The notes below the pieces were generated by a model. That model searched no databases, was not told the DNA's origin, and saw only the letters and a list, made by a program, of their open reading frames with translations. Source: Diphasiastrum complanatum (lineage: Eukaryota; Streptophyta; Lycopodiopsida; Lycopodiales; Lycopodiaceae). From it: 64,000 nucleotides of DNA. The position numbers and the translations under genes are program-made. Position 1 is the stretch's first letter, and every line of letters begins with the position of its first letter. The stretch is from positions 11,811,506 to 11,875,505 of the forward strand of contig CM055095.1 in NCBI GenBank assembly GCA_029204225.1, read 5' to 3'. This document shows positions 21,901-32,234 of this stretch, piece after piece.

Positions 21901-23043
21901 GCAATGCATGATTCTGTTCAACCTAGCAACTTCGTAATGCTAAATTGTTTGTGAGAAAAACAGGCAAAGATAATCACCTGTGAACCAACCAGTGACAACA
22001 CTTCCTTCGACCTCATATGTAGCAATGCGATCAGCAAATTCAGGATGCTGTGCAACATCAGTGGTTGCATTAAGTGTAACATCATGAAAGCAGATAAGAT
22101 GTCCATCCTTAGTTGAAATAATATCTGTCTCAATAAAGTCTGCTCCTTCTTTGATGGCCCGCTGTACAAAACTTTTGCAAGTTACAAAAAAATTCCTTCC
22201 AAATTTCTTTGATTACCCCGATAAAAGAGATGGGAAAATCTACTCGTATTGCATGTTAGAACAAAACTATGATCAAACTTTGAAAGACGGCATCAAAAGA
22301 GTATGCTGTTTAAGAGCACTACTTCTAGCATGCCCTCAAACATCTGAACATATAGACATGCATCTTTCGCTTTCAAAATGCTCTAATATGCATACAATGA
22401 AACATATATCGCTACGTCCTTTTAACATTCCACTATTGTCAATACTGGCAGATGCACTATGATGTAAGCGTAAGGGCATACCCAGGATAATGAAGGCTAA
22501 AACCGACATAGTTTAGCCAATCAAGCAAAAGAAGCTTTACGGATGACTACATATCATCAGGCTAGTTCTTCAAACAAATTGCTTTAGACTGTACTGAGAG
22601 AGCCAAACGAACCACTAACAATGGACAAGCTAGCTTAAAGATGTCAAAGATGACACTAACATTAACATGGCAGCTGTTACAATTTCTCTCAAGCCCGACT
22701 ACTACAAAGGCAATTGACATTAACATTATCCAAAAACAAAGAATCATGCTCACAAGAATTCAACCATCCTCATACACACATAGCAAGGGATGAGAAACGT
22801 ACAATGTAAAGACAGAGTAAGTAGCTATTCACCAGGTAGGCTTGTCTTTTGAGTGTGGCAACTCACCAGGTAGGCTGCAGCAGTTTCCTCAGGATATTCA
22901 CCATTAGAACCTCGATGAGCAATATTGTATGGACGTTCTGTCTGCAATTGATCTTTCCCCAAATGGTGTCTTGCACTCCATGCACTTGTTACACATATTG
23001 CCAAGAGGCACATAAATAGATTCACTGCACATAATACAACCAA
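18526..23043 (-). CDS. Glycerophosphodiester phosphodiesterase, secreted plant type (7 exons)
   Basis: GDPDs hydrolyse glycerophosphodiesters to sn-glycerol-3-phosphate and an alcohol; plant secreted forms act in the apoplast or vacuole, often in phosphate recycling. Exons on the minus strand: 23043-22867, 22161-21978, 21689-21615, 21463-21354, 21171-20953, 19096-18935, 18768-18526. All introns are GT-AG, and the exons join in phase to 389 residues plus stop. Residues 1-23 form a signal peptide. Family motifs follow: I-A-H-R-G (41-45), P-E-E-T (51-54), E70-T-D72, F-H-D (84-86; second catalytic His), P-E-I-K (171-174; metal-binding Glu) and D-G-L-F-T-D-F (344-350). Length and motif order match plant GDPD5/6-like enzymes. 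No stop or frameshift occurs. Intron 5 is 1,856 bases; intron 6 is only 166 and mostly microsatellite. Very sure of family, less of physiological role. Confidence 0.93.
18841..18930. repeat. (TG)n(AG)n microsatellite inside GDPD intron 6
   Basis: About 38 bases of TG are followed by about 51 of AG/GA. On the coding strand this is (CT)n(CA)n. It starts 4 bases after the exon-6 donor and fills over half of the 166-base intron. Confidence 0.9.
20420..20448. repeat. T17-G12 homopolymer pair in GDPD intron 5
   Basis: Seventeen T are followed by twelve G. It is read as A and C runs in the transcript. Confidence 0.85.
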
Positions 23044-23243
23044 AGCTGAGATTGGTCAGAGCCAACAAACTAGAAATGCACAAACATGACCTCAATTGAT
23101 GCAATCCTACAGATAAACCAGATTTTTCTCATGAGCACAAGCACAAAATTCTCCACTACGCAACTGCAGCAAGTCAATCAAAGCTAGTTCTTCTACACAA
23201 GCAAACACATCCACAAATTTCATACGACTCCCCGCAAAATTAA

Positions 23244-23349
23244 CTTCTATCAGAGCTCTATCAGCTGTCATGGCCGCCTTTGATCTTAAGGTGGAACTTC
23301 TATCATAACTCTATCAGCTGTAGCAGCTGCCTTTGATCTTGAGATGGAT
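23244..23349. repeat. 53-bp tandem duplication upstream of GDPD
   Basis: Units starting CTTCTATCA at 23244 and 23297 share CTCTATCAGCTGT and GCCTTTGATCTT. They lie 200-300 bases upstream of the GDPD start codon, in the likely promoter or 5' UTR. Confidence 0.7.
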
Positions 23350-23486
23350 GTAATGACAGCTTCTCTTCAAGGAGATCTTGAACAAATCGACACGTTGCAG
23401 CCAGAACGTTTTGAAGTTAAGGGTAAAAAGATTTGGTGTGCAGATCCAAGAAGAAGTTTTCATGGTGCAGGAAAGGAATGGGCCTT

Positions 23487-23849
23487 TCATCTTTGAGAAC
23501 TTGAAATTTGCATAAGCAGGTGTTTTATGCCTGAAAGGGTGGGGTGGGGGGGGAACATAAGCATTATGGCTATATTTAGGTGCATCCGAGTAGAGAAGAG
23601 CATAGTGTGGAAGATTCTATTGTCCAGGCCAAGATCTTTCTTAAACTGCAACACTTGATCTGATCTTTGCAGGCCTTCATGATTGAGATTTGTGTCATTT
23701 GGATCTACAATGGTAACCCATGAAACAGAAGATAGGCAGTTATCTTCCGAGCCATTAGCACCCACACGTGTCACCGAGATAACGACGCTCAGACTAAACA
23801 AAATGATAACGCCTTTCCATATTGCCCAGAATGCATCTACCTTCCTCAT
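23487..23849 (-). CDS. Unrecognised ORF with hydrophobic N-terminus
   Basis: A 120-residue frame on the same strand as GDPD, 440 bases upstream of it. Residues 10-30 are a strong hydrophobic helix (W-K-G-V-I-I-L-F-S-L-S-V-V-I-S-V), like a signal peptide or anchor, followed by a polar region with one Cys. I do not recognise it. It may be the first exon of a separate gene, or chance. It is not needed for GDPD, whose own exon 1 already has a signal peptide. Confidence 0.3.
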   Translation of the reverse strand: MRKVDAFWAIWKGVIILFSLSVVISVTRVGANGSEDNCLSSVSWVTIVDPNDTNLNHEGLQRSDQVLQFKKDLGLDNRIFHTMLFSTRMHLNIAIMLMFPPHPTLSGIKHLLMQISSSQR

Positions 23850-24812
23850 GTCAAGCCTGCATTAAAAGCTGCTACAGCTACTATTGCTACTAAACCTAGC
23901 GGAACGCAACAGCTTCCAGCTTCCAGCTTCCAAACTTCTATATCCGCAATAAAAGCGTATGCTCTATTCCAAGCTAAAAGGCTCTACAAGAGCATTGAAC
24001 ATTGAAGTTGCTGAGACCATTGAAAATTCGGATTCTCCAAACCCTAAAGACTGTCCTGACAAAGATGCACTAAAAAACTTTGAGGATGCTTGGTGTGGTT
24101 CTGGGAAGTAAAGGATGCACTAGATGAGGTAGGTTTTTTGCATGGTACTTCAAATTGAAGGAAATGAGATTGTTGGTGTCAATGTTCATTGGTGCCACTC
24201 CATCGGTCTAGCTCAAAACTTATGTGCAAGACCATTGGTCAAATTAGAACCTCCGCATTGTGATGATGTAGTGCCTTGACGAGCCATAAATGATTCTTAC
24301 ATAAAATGTTAATGAAAGTCCTTTTAAGGGTCTCCAAAACAATATAAGTAGGATGTTTGATTTTGTTTTTATTTTCTCTATGCAGTAGAAAGACCAAGAA
24401 GAAGTGAGGAGAGTTTTAGTACTGACAAAGGTTTAGGTTGTTGGGAAGTAAAACTTGGATATGTGGTGTTAGTGGTAGAAGACCTTTCGGACTCTGTCTT
24501 AATCCAATTCTTTTTTCATGTTTTCTTTGAGCGATTTTTGTTTATAGATTTCATCTCTTTAGTTGTTCTTGACAAAAAATATGTTTCTGAGCAAATGACT
24601 CTTATGCTGTATTTTAGGGTCAACCAACTTGGGAGTTTTCATTTGTATCAAATGCTCAAGTGTACATCGTGGTTTGTATGTTATGCTGCATTTTAACTCG
24701 ACCAAGCTCAGAGTTTTCATTTGCAAATTGTATCAAATACTTAGATGTACATTATGGTTTGGGGTTACATATTTCCTAAGTATGTTTGCATTTATGCTCT
24801 TAAACTACGTGT

Positions 24813-24815
<3 letters not shown>
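23850..24815. other. Intergenic DNA without recognised feature
   Basis: Ordinary AT-rich DNA upstream of the GDPD locus. Short plus-strand ORFs near 24463-24817 are low-complexity. No repeat with a partner elsewhere was noticed. Confidence 0.4.

Positions 24816-24853
<38 letters not shown>
24816..24853. repeat. (GA)19 microsatellite
   Basis: An uninterrupted GA run of 38 bases. Confidence 0.9.
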
Positions 24854-24857
<4 letters not shown>

Positions 24858-25145
24858 CATTGTTAAGATCCAAGATTTTCAACTATTGTTTTTGGGTCAG
24901 TGCATTTGTTGTAAGCACAGTCCGTATATTTGGAGTGCTCATAACGAATGAGCATTAGTTTTTTAGCACATCTTTTCAACTTTTGTTATAAAGTTAAGAA
25001 ATCATGTTATAAGAACCTTAAATTTTTGCAGCAATCATGTACATTGTTGAGTCTAACTGAGGATACTTCAGAAAGATACAGGTTTTGAAGGCTAGAGAAA
25101 GATCCAGGTCCAAATTGCCCGTCAACTGTGTTGTATCTCCATATT

Positions 25146-25360
25146 GTACAAACCTACTTTACAATACCTGTTGGGTGGACCTCCCGCACAACACCTGCCA
25201 TACAACACCTACAATATAGTTGTACAGTATGGTACAAAATTGTTGTATGGGGTCCTAAAACCCTGTATGGTACGGTACAAACTTGATGTACGACCCATCG
25301 ATATAACACAGTACGACCCTGTTGTACAGTATGGTACGAACCTATTGTACGAGTTTAAAC
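25146..25360. repeat. GTAC-dense degenerate repeat
   Basis: About ten GTAC tetramers fall in 215 bases, mostly as TTGTACAGTATGGTAC and related forms. The unit recurs irregularly (25217, 25268, 25320). Confidence 0.65.
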
Positions 25361-25669
25361 TTACAGAGGGTTTCATGAGCTCATTCAAGCCAACTGATAT
25401 GTAAGAGGGTGGAAGAATCTATATGGAGCATGCAAATAGAAGGGAGAATGTGAGGGATGAAGACATGTTAGGAAGAAAGCATGGAAACATGAAATTAGAG
25501 TTAGTACATGGGGCTTTTTAGATGAAATAGAGTTGTGTGTGCTCCAATTGTGTTTGGCTCCCAATTTGCATGATAATCAATCGCCATCATATTCACACAT
25601 CTAAGTTTGAAGCTATGGAATCTATGGGATAGTTGCCTATCCCAACGTCCTGAAGAGTTGAGTAACCCT

Positions 25670-25732
25670 AATGCACACACACACACCCTCCATAAACACA
25701 CACATGGCACACACACATACACACACTTTCAG
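25670..25732. repeat. Interrupted (CA)n microsatellite
   Basis: ACACAC runs are broken by CCTCCATAA, TGG and T. ORFs across it are not genes. Confidence 0.8.
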
Positions 25733-26839
25733 CTCATCAAACAGCAGCATGAAAAAAAAATAATATAGTACAAAAAAAGTAAAGGCTAAAAGTTTGCTTA
25801 CTGCTAGATCTGTGAGCCTTCATAATCAACATGAAGGTGTATCGCAGTCTGATGTCAATATATTATCACATCAGTAATCTATTTAATAATCATGTATTGA
25901 AATGATCTCACATTTGGATCTCATATCATCATCTATTCCAATAAACGTCAACGTTTTTTTTGCAGTTGGTGAATATTATTGTTTGTTTTTGCTACACTTT
26001 CCACCTAGGAGAATGTACCTTCAAGTTTGGAGCGGCTCTTATTGTTGCAAGTATTTAGATGTAGGCATATGACTGTACACGATCACTTTGGTGAATGCCA
26101 AAGTTTAAACTCTGTATACAACTGTAGAGGCCTGCAGTCAAAACCCTTAACCAATTAGAGTCTATCCCAACTTGAAGGTTCTGCATTCTCCTAGGTGGAA
26201 GTTGTAGCATAGCACGTGTCACACAACAAATAGACATAGTTTGGGAGCGGTCTGCAAGGAAGGTTTGCCGGGATCTATATCATCACCTTATTTGATGACA
26301 AACTCCGACCATTGAATCCAGTCAACAAACGTGTCAGTTTCTTATGTCAGTAATATTGGTGAGTGATACAATGTTTAGGTCCTATATGAATCATTTTTGA
26401 CATCATCTGATAAGTTGAAATGTGGGGTCGTATAGCAATATGTGCACATAAATGATCCAAACAAGGAGCAAAGCAGTCGTGTGCATATTATGATGGCTAA
26501 GGTGAGGCCATGTTTTATTGTGTTGTTTTTTATATATGTGATTTTTTTCTCATTTATAGTTGTTACTTCAAGTGTCTTTCGAATGAGAGTCATGTCTAGC
26601 GGAGTTCAAAGTCCACTCTACTTTGATGAGAAGTCTGCACACATGAAACAACTTGAAAGTTATACAAGGATGAGGTGGCCGAGTTGTCTCAGGTAACATA
26701 AATCATTGTTGTTGCAGGTTTCTTAAGCATATTTTGACCACTGTGTGGAGTCACCTAATAAGCATGTAATAACTATAGGAAATTCAGTTGTAGATATTTT
26801 TGTATATCAAACTTTGAAAACTTCTTCTAATAATTGTAA
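25733..26839. other. Intergenic DNA without recognised feature
   Basis: AT-rich, with only short ORFs. One at 26442-26696 (+) has a hydrophobic stretch near residues 30-45 but no recognisable family. Confidence 0.35.
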
Positions 26840-27030
26840 TCTATCAATCAGATCAATCTGTATCAACGTTATCACGCACAACAAGCTGAAGTAATAACTT
26901 CATGCAATTGTACTCATTTGTTGATAATAATCAGAGTGTGATTTGTCCTACTGATGTTATTGGTCATTGCGCATTTGTTTGAATCCATCGTTTGAACTAT
27001 TTTGCTGCTAACTGTTGCGTTTCCATCTAG
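26840..27030 (+). repeat. LTR fragment, inverse relative of the copia LTR at 14990-15300
   Basis: Read on the opposite strand it aligns over about 190 bases with 15040-15240: CTTGTTG, the CTGATTATTATCAAC segment, GAAGTTATTACTTC, and GCTGCTAACTGTTG followed by TTTCC. No PBS follows it. Confidence 0.55.
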
Positions 27031-27158
27031 CTCGCTCCCAGCTTCCGCACAACCCACTGGTTTCCGACACCTACAAGCATCTATTCGACGAAGGGGACGC
27101 AGTGGGCACGGTGCTAGGCACGGGAACCGAGAGGGGAGCGAGAAAACTTGGATTCCAG
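27031..27158 (+). other. GC-rich exon-like segment
   Basis: A 128-base GC-rich island is bounded by CATCTAG and CAG|GTTTTT, like acceptor and donor sites. In frame from 27033 it reads 42 residues with the look of a conserved protein (L-F-D-E-G-D-A-V-G, then G-T-G-T-E-R-G-A-R). I recognise no family. It sits where an LTR end and PBS would be expected, so it may be a captured exon or U5-linked sequence. Confidence 0.3.
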
Positions 27159-27203
27159 GTTTTTCTTGCCTACACATCTTAATTTCCATGATTGTTCAGA
27201 ACT

Positions 27204-27610
27204 AGCTATAGGTGTAAGATTGAAGCGAATAAAGTGCTACACTGTGTTTCCTCATGCCTATAGGAATGCCTACAACGTCAGTTTAGGCCGTTACGGCACG
27301 TAGAAGAAATTATGAGAGTGGTGTCCTCTTTTGGTGTTTTTTTTGGCCCTTCTTGTGAAATAAGGCTATAGGTGTCCAATTGAGGTGCCATTAGTTGCCA
27401 CACTTTGTTTTTAAATGCCTAAAGAACGCCAAGAGTGTCGGTTTATGCCTGTAATGCACGTAGATCAATTTATGAACTCGCTTTTTGGTGTCTTTTTTAG
27501 CCCTAATCTATGGAATGAGTTGTATTTTTCTGATCAATGTGTCATAAGATGCTAGACTGTGTTTTCCAATGTCCACAATAGTGTTGAAACTCTCTTTTGG
27601 CCCATACGAC
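27204..27610. repeat. Three diverged tandem units of 145-160 bases
   Basis: Units begin near 27204, 27364 and 27508. They share GCTATAGGTGT, CTACACTGTGTTT, the CGTCAGTTTAGGCC-type segment, ACGTAGA and TTTTGGTGT-TTTTT-GGCCC. Confidence 0.6.
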
Positions 27611-27681
27611 ACAGTTTTAGGGTTTTTCAAACCAAAAACGCATTTCTGAACGTGTTTCTAGACGCGTACATGATGTATCTA

Positions 27682-27682
27682 C

Positions 27683-27758
<76 letters not shown>
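27682..27758. repeat. (TATC)n(TA)n microsatellite
   Basis: ATCT repeats lead into about 22 TA units. Confidence 0.9.
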
Positions 27759-27764
27759 CATAGA

Positions 27765-28109
27765 TGTTATGTATTTATATTCCTGCCTCAGTGTGAACAC
27801 GTTAGACTTGTAAATTTGTAAATATTAATGGCTCACACCGGCTTGTGGTGTTTTGTAAATATATGTATCATAGATGTTATGTATTTATATTCCTGCCTCA
27901 GTGTGAACACTTTAGACTTGTAAATTTGTAAATATTAATGGCTCACACCGGCCTGTGGTGTTTTGTAAAAATGTAAATAGCAGGTTTCTGGTAACTTGTT
28001 GTCCTGCTTATATTTGGTATAGGGTACTGGGTCTTAATTTAGAGGCTGTTGGACTGACCTCCTAAAAAGTAGGAGAGTTGACTGGTCAACGGGACACGTG
28101 TCATATGCT
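27765..28109 (+). repeat. Fragment of gypsy LTR C, with its first 115 bases tandemly duplicated
   Basis: It is the inverse complement of the LTR beginning at 36687 and starts TGTTATGTATTTATATTCC. The first 115 bases occur twice (from 27765 and 27880, almost identical). The second copy continues through TTGGTATAGGGTACTGG to GACACGTGTCATATGCTC and then breaks off. Confidence 0.8.
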
Positions 28110-28114
28110 CGTAC

Positions 28115-28252
28115 AAGGCCATCTTTTTCAACCTTTCTCCACCATTGCTGTGCCGATTCCTGTAACCGATAGGTGGCTTCAGCAATCATTTCTGACTCAT
28201 CCGAAACTCCATTAGCAGTCACAATATGACCTAGATACTCAATTTCTGTCAC
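28115..28252 (-). pseudogene. Chimera of RT and gag fragments
   Basis: One open minus-strand frame joins an RT connection piece (E-Y-L-G-H-I-V-T-A) directly to a gypsy gag piece (A-T-Y-R-L-Q-E-S-A-Q-Q-W-W). No LTR lies between the two. Confidence 0.55.
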
Positions 28253-28445
28253 AAGCCAGTCCCTCCAAGCTCGTGAGTCCTAGAAGCCGGTGTGTAGAAT
28301 GAACCTCCCAACCATAGGCACCCCCTCCTTGAGTCCATCTACCTGCTATTCCCGTCAACTGGCACATGGCATCCACCTGTGGGTGATCAGTCCACTTGGC
28401 ATGCCTAGCCCCTGTGACCTGTGAATACTGAGTGACTCATAGGGT
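28253..28445. other. GC-rich sequence between LTR A and older fragments
   Basis: No gene. It may be part of the LTR of element A or of an older element. Confidence 0.3.
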
Positions 28446-28727
28446 ACCACCGTGCCCCGCCAAAGACCTGTGACCCTCTTGGTCATCTCGACTACTTGCC
28501 GGCTAGCATCTCGTCACTGACGGCTAGGGTCCCGACTGTCAAGACACACCGCATCTCTGACAACTTGTGAGGCGGCCACACCGGGTCACTGCTCGTGACG
28601 CACCGGTCCCAACTTGGGACTGATGTCCTCCTCGGTCACTGGCCCTTGCCAATACTTGGCCTCAGGCCCTCAGGTGACCGGCCGTGCCAAGGTCATGATA
28701 GAGTCGCGTAACTGGACTCTAACAATC
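28446..28727 (-). repeat. 3' LTR of gypsy element A
   Basis: On the minus strand a GAGGAGGGAAGG polypurine tract is followed by TGTTAGAGTCC at 28727. The end near 28446 (GGGCACG, GTGGTA) matches the 56-base 5' LTR remnant at 33361-33417. Confidence 0.65.
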
Positions 28728-28745
28728 CTTCCCTCCTCTGGCAAG

Positions 28746-29072
28746 TCATCGGTCCTCAATGACAAACTCTGGGTAAGACTTCTGCAACGCCTGTCGCGTC
28801 TCCCAAGTAGCATCTGACAACGGATGCCCTTTCCAAGTTACTAGATACTCTTGAAGGAGATGATTCCGCAATCGTCGCTCCCTTTGATCTAGAATTTTGT
28901 CTGGCCCATAACCTGTGGTATCTTTCTCCTCAAGAGACACTAGACCTTCCACCAGACTATCGCCATCATGCAAACATTTCTTCAGTTTGCTAACATGGAA
29001 TACTGGATGCACCTTGCATCCAATAGGTAGTTGTAGCTTATAAGCTACTTGGCTCACCTTCTGAATAATCAA
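28746..29072 (-). pseudogene. Gypsy A: integrase C-terminus and chromodomain
   Basis: The end of the polyprotein of a chromovirus. It shows the V-A-Y-K-L-Q-L-P, H-P-V-F-H-V-S-K-L-K motif of the integrase tail and then the chromodomain core Y-L-V-T-W-K-G-H-P...A-T-W-E. In this group the chromodomain directs insertion to particular chromatin. It ends just before the polypurine tract. A short gap separates it from the integrase core frame. Confidence 0.8.
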
Positions 29073-29111
29073 CCATGGTCCACAATACCTAGGAGATAAC
29101 TTGGCGCACTT

Positions 29112-29938
29112 TCATGTGCGTAGCACCTTCGACTTCGAAGGGACTAGTAAATACACCCAATCTCCATTCTCAAATTCCTGATAGGTACGGTTCTCACGAG
29201 CATAACTCTCTGCCCTAGCTACAGCTTTGGACAAGTTATCTCGTGCCAACTCTAGCTTCTGCTGCATCTGAGCCAAAAACTCTACAGCACTAGGTACCCT
29301 ATGCGGAATTCCTATGATTGCAGGACTCAGTGGCCTGAAACCATAATTGAGCTCAAATGGACTCAATCCAGTGGACGCATGTCTTTTATCATTGTACGCG
29401 AACTCCAATAGCGGTAAATGCTTTACCCAGTCTGTTTGCGTACTACTCACATATGCCCTAAGCATATCTTCCAAGATCTAATTCACTCGCTCTGTCTGGC
29501 CATCCGTCTGAGGATGCTCAGAGCTACTCATCCGCAACTGTGTTCCCAACTTGGCGAACACCTCAATCCAGAAATTTCCCGTAAACTTGGGATCCCTGTC
29601 AGAAACTATGGACTTCGGAAGACCATGTAACTTGACAATATTCTGAATAAACAACTCAGCCACTTGCAGGAGCTGTGACCTTCTTGGTCGTTGCGATGAA
29701 ATGAGCCATCTTGGAAAACCTGTCTACCACTACCCGGAATTGAATCCATTCTGGGCTTGGGTAGCCCAACAATAAAATTCATAGAGATGCTTGGGTAGCC
29801 CGGAGGACTTACTCTCTCCTTGTTCACCTGACAAGTCGTGCAACGCTGGACATGTTCTCTTACATCCCGCTGCAATGGCCAGAAATAATGCCTTCTCAAA
29901 AGCTCACTGGTCTTATCAATACCAGGGTGCAGGGACAT
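29112..29938 (-). pseudogene. Gypsy A: integrase
   Basis: Zinc-binding H...C-T-T-C region (from 29938) and catalytic core in two or three frames: H-P-G-I-D-K-T, F-W-P, M-N-F-I-V-G-L-P, S-D-R-D-P-K-F-T, D-G-Q-T-E-R-V-N, then L-E-F-A-Y-N and S-P-F-E-L-N-Y-G. The first catalytic Asp of the DDE triad is Asn here (M-N-F-I instead of M-D-F-I, a GAT-to-AAT change). Frameshifts near 29760 and 29670 and a stop at 29477. Inactive. Confidence 0.85.
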
Positions 29939-29975
29939 TCATGGCATTCATGAAGTATCTTACGACGAAGATACT

Positions 29976-31246
29976 TCACGTCTGGCACTTTCTCAATAAC
30001 ATACCATCCTTCACGGTGTATGTTAAATATGTACTGGTGTGTGCCTCTACGGAAGCGACAGCCTCGACTGACTCTTCCGTTTGGTCGACTACCTTGCGCG
30101 CATTAGGCCACACACGCTGACAATGCGGGTCCTTTTCTTGAGCCTTCTTAATCTCCTCCATGAGACCACTGTCAACCATAGTAAAGCTCATTTGATGCAG
30201 TATACGAGATAGTGCATCACCTTCCCTCTTCGGAAGCGAATTTCCAAATGAAATTCCTGCATCAGCTTGGCCCACCGAGCTTGGCAGCCCTTCAAATCTG
30301 GCTGAGTGCAAAAATACCTTAAAGTATGATGATCAGTGTACACATAAAACTCGGCGCCATATAAATAATGTCTCCACACCTTGAGCACATGTATAATCAC
30401 ATACAGCTCTTGCTCATGTGTAGGATATCTCTATTGAGCTGGTGTCAACTTCTTACTTTCAAAGGCTACTGGTCTACCCTCTTGGCTTAACACTGCACCT
30501 ACGGCAATGCCACTTGCATCCGTCTCTAGGTCAAAAGGTTTCTGGGTATCCACAATCTTGAGAACTGGAGCCGTGGCCACAGACTCCTTCAAGTTTTCAA
30601 AACGTTGCTGAGCTTCAGCATCCCATCGAACCACAATGTTGTTTTTTCTTAACTGGTCCATTAAAGGAGCAGCTATCCAGGAATAATTCCTAATGAACCA
30701 CCGGTAGAACTTACAAACGCCTAAGAAAGACTGTAATTGGCGTATATCGGCAGGCCTCAGCCACTTCTTAACCACAGCCACCATGGTTGGATCAACCGAA
30801 ATACCCTCAGCTGTCACTACGTGACCCAAATACTCGACACGAGTCTTACACAACTCTGTCTTCTGAGCATTGGCATACAAGACAGAAGCTTTACTGAAAA
30901 CCAATATATCGTCAATAAAATTGACGACAAACTTGCCCATATAGTCTCGCAAGACATCGTTCATGAGCATCATGAACGTGGCTGGGGCATTGGTTAACCC
31001 AAATGGCATAACGAAAAATTCATAATGACCGAAACGGGTTCGGAAGGCCGTCTTCTGGACGTCTTCATCTCGAATCCGTATTTGATGGTATCCACTTTTG
31101 AGATCTATCTTACTGAAAATGGTTGCACCTTGCAACGCATCCAGTAGATCATCAATCCTAGGCATCGGATACCTGTGCTTTACAGTGACCTTATTCAATC
31201 CCCTATAATCTACACATCCGGAAACTACCATCCTTTTTCTTAACAA
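29976..31246 (-). pseudogene. Gypsy A: reverse transcriptase and RNase H
   Basis: The minus strand from 31246 gives RT with C-V-D-Y-R-G-L-N, F-S-K-I-D-L-K-S-G-Y-H-Q-I-R, F-V-M-P-F-G-L-T-N-A-P and F-I-D-D (catalytic Asp pair kept). About 20 residues after F-I-D-D-I-L-V-F-S-K, normally a T-L-E-E-H run, are missing. RNase H follows (E-T-D-A-S-G, then a TAG within the K-L-T-P-A-Q-R-Y-P segment, T-D-H-H-T-L-R-Y-F). The frame joins the upstream protease ORF by a frameshift near 31210. Confidence 0.88.
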
Positions 31247-32207
31247 GTAAAATAGGAGAGGCGAAAGGTGAATAACTTGGACGGATGTACTCCAACTTCA
31301 GATACTCCTCCAACATCTTTCTGACTTTTTCTTCCTCTTTTAGGCTCATCCTATAAGGAGGCCTACATACCGGACTTGCCCCTGGAAGCTCAATACGATG
31401 ATCAACGTTTCGATTAGGCGGCAATCCCTCTGGCATATTACTAATTAGCACGTGTTTGAACTGCGTGCGGATGGACTTCTCCAACTCACTTGCTGGGTCA
31501 CATCTAGACTGTAATGCAAATACATGTGCACTAGGGGATGCAAAAGTAAATGAAGCTTCTTGTGGTTTATTAGTGAGTGTGCTTATCTGATTATTACCAA
31601 CATAAGAATCAAAACTGGAATCAACATTCACATAACACAACCACAAATACTGAATCTCCATTCTCTTTATTTGCATATAGGTAACAAGAGGACCCTCAAC
31701 AGATGGTCTCTCCCCCTTTAAGACATGAGACATACCCTCACGCCCGAACTTATACACATGTGATTTAAAATCTATAGCGGGCTGCTTACTTGCATGCCAC
31801 CGCTTACCAAGTACAATATCAAACTTAGCTAGTTTAGTGATTTCAAAATCTAACTTCTCGGTATACGTCTGAATAGACAAAGACGCCCGAGAGATTCTTT
31901 CATCCCAAACCTCTGTTCCCTTACCATCTGGCATCTCAACAGTATACCGGTAATCAGATGGAACAGTAGCCAAGTGAAATTTCTTCACCACACGAGAATT
32001 GATGATATTATGCGAGGAACCGGTGTCAAATAAGACGAACACGTCATGACCTTCCAGTTTTCCCCTCATGCGTATCAGTTCACTATCTGGAAACTGATAA
32101 GCTTCCCGCGCTTTGGTGGACAAGAAACAAACTGGTGCCTCTGGAACAAGCTTCCGCACCGAAATAGTCATGACACGACGAGTGTCCTCATCATCACTTA
32201 CCAACAA
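31203..32207 (-). pseudogene. Gypsy A: protease and start of reverse transcriptase
   Basis: A 334-residue open frame. An aspartic protease with L-F-D-T-G-S-S-H-N-I-I lies near residues 55-65. Its core runs to about 140 (D-I-V-L-G-K-R-W). A linker follows, then the RT entry motifs D-H-R-I-E-L-P-G-A-S-P, P-P-Y-R-M-S and F-A-S-P-I-L-L-V-K-K-K-D-G-S-F-R-M. The frame is lost just before C-V-D-Y-R. Long open frames suggest element A is one of the younger insertions here. Confidence 0.88.
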
Positions 32208-32234
32208 GTCATCCAGAATTTCCTCATCCTTGCC

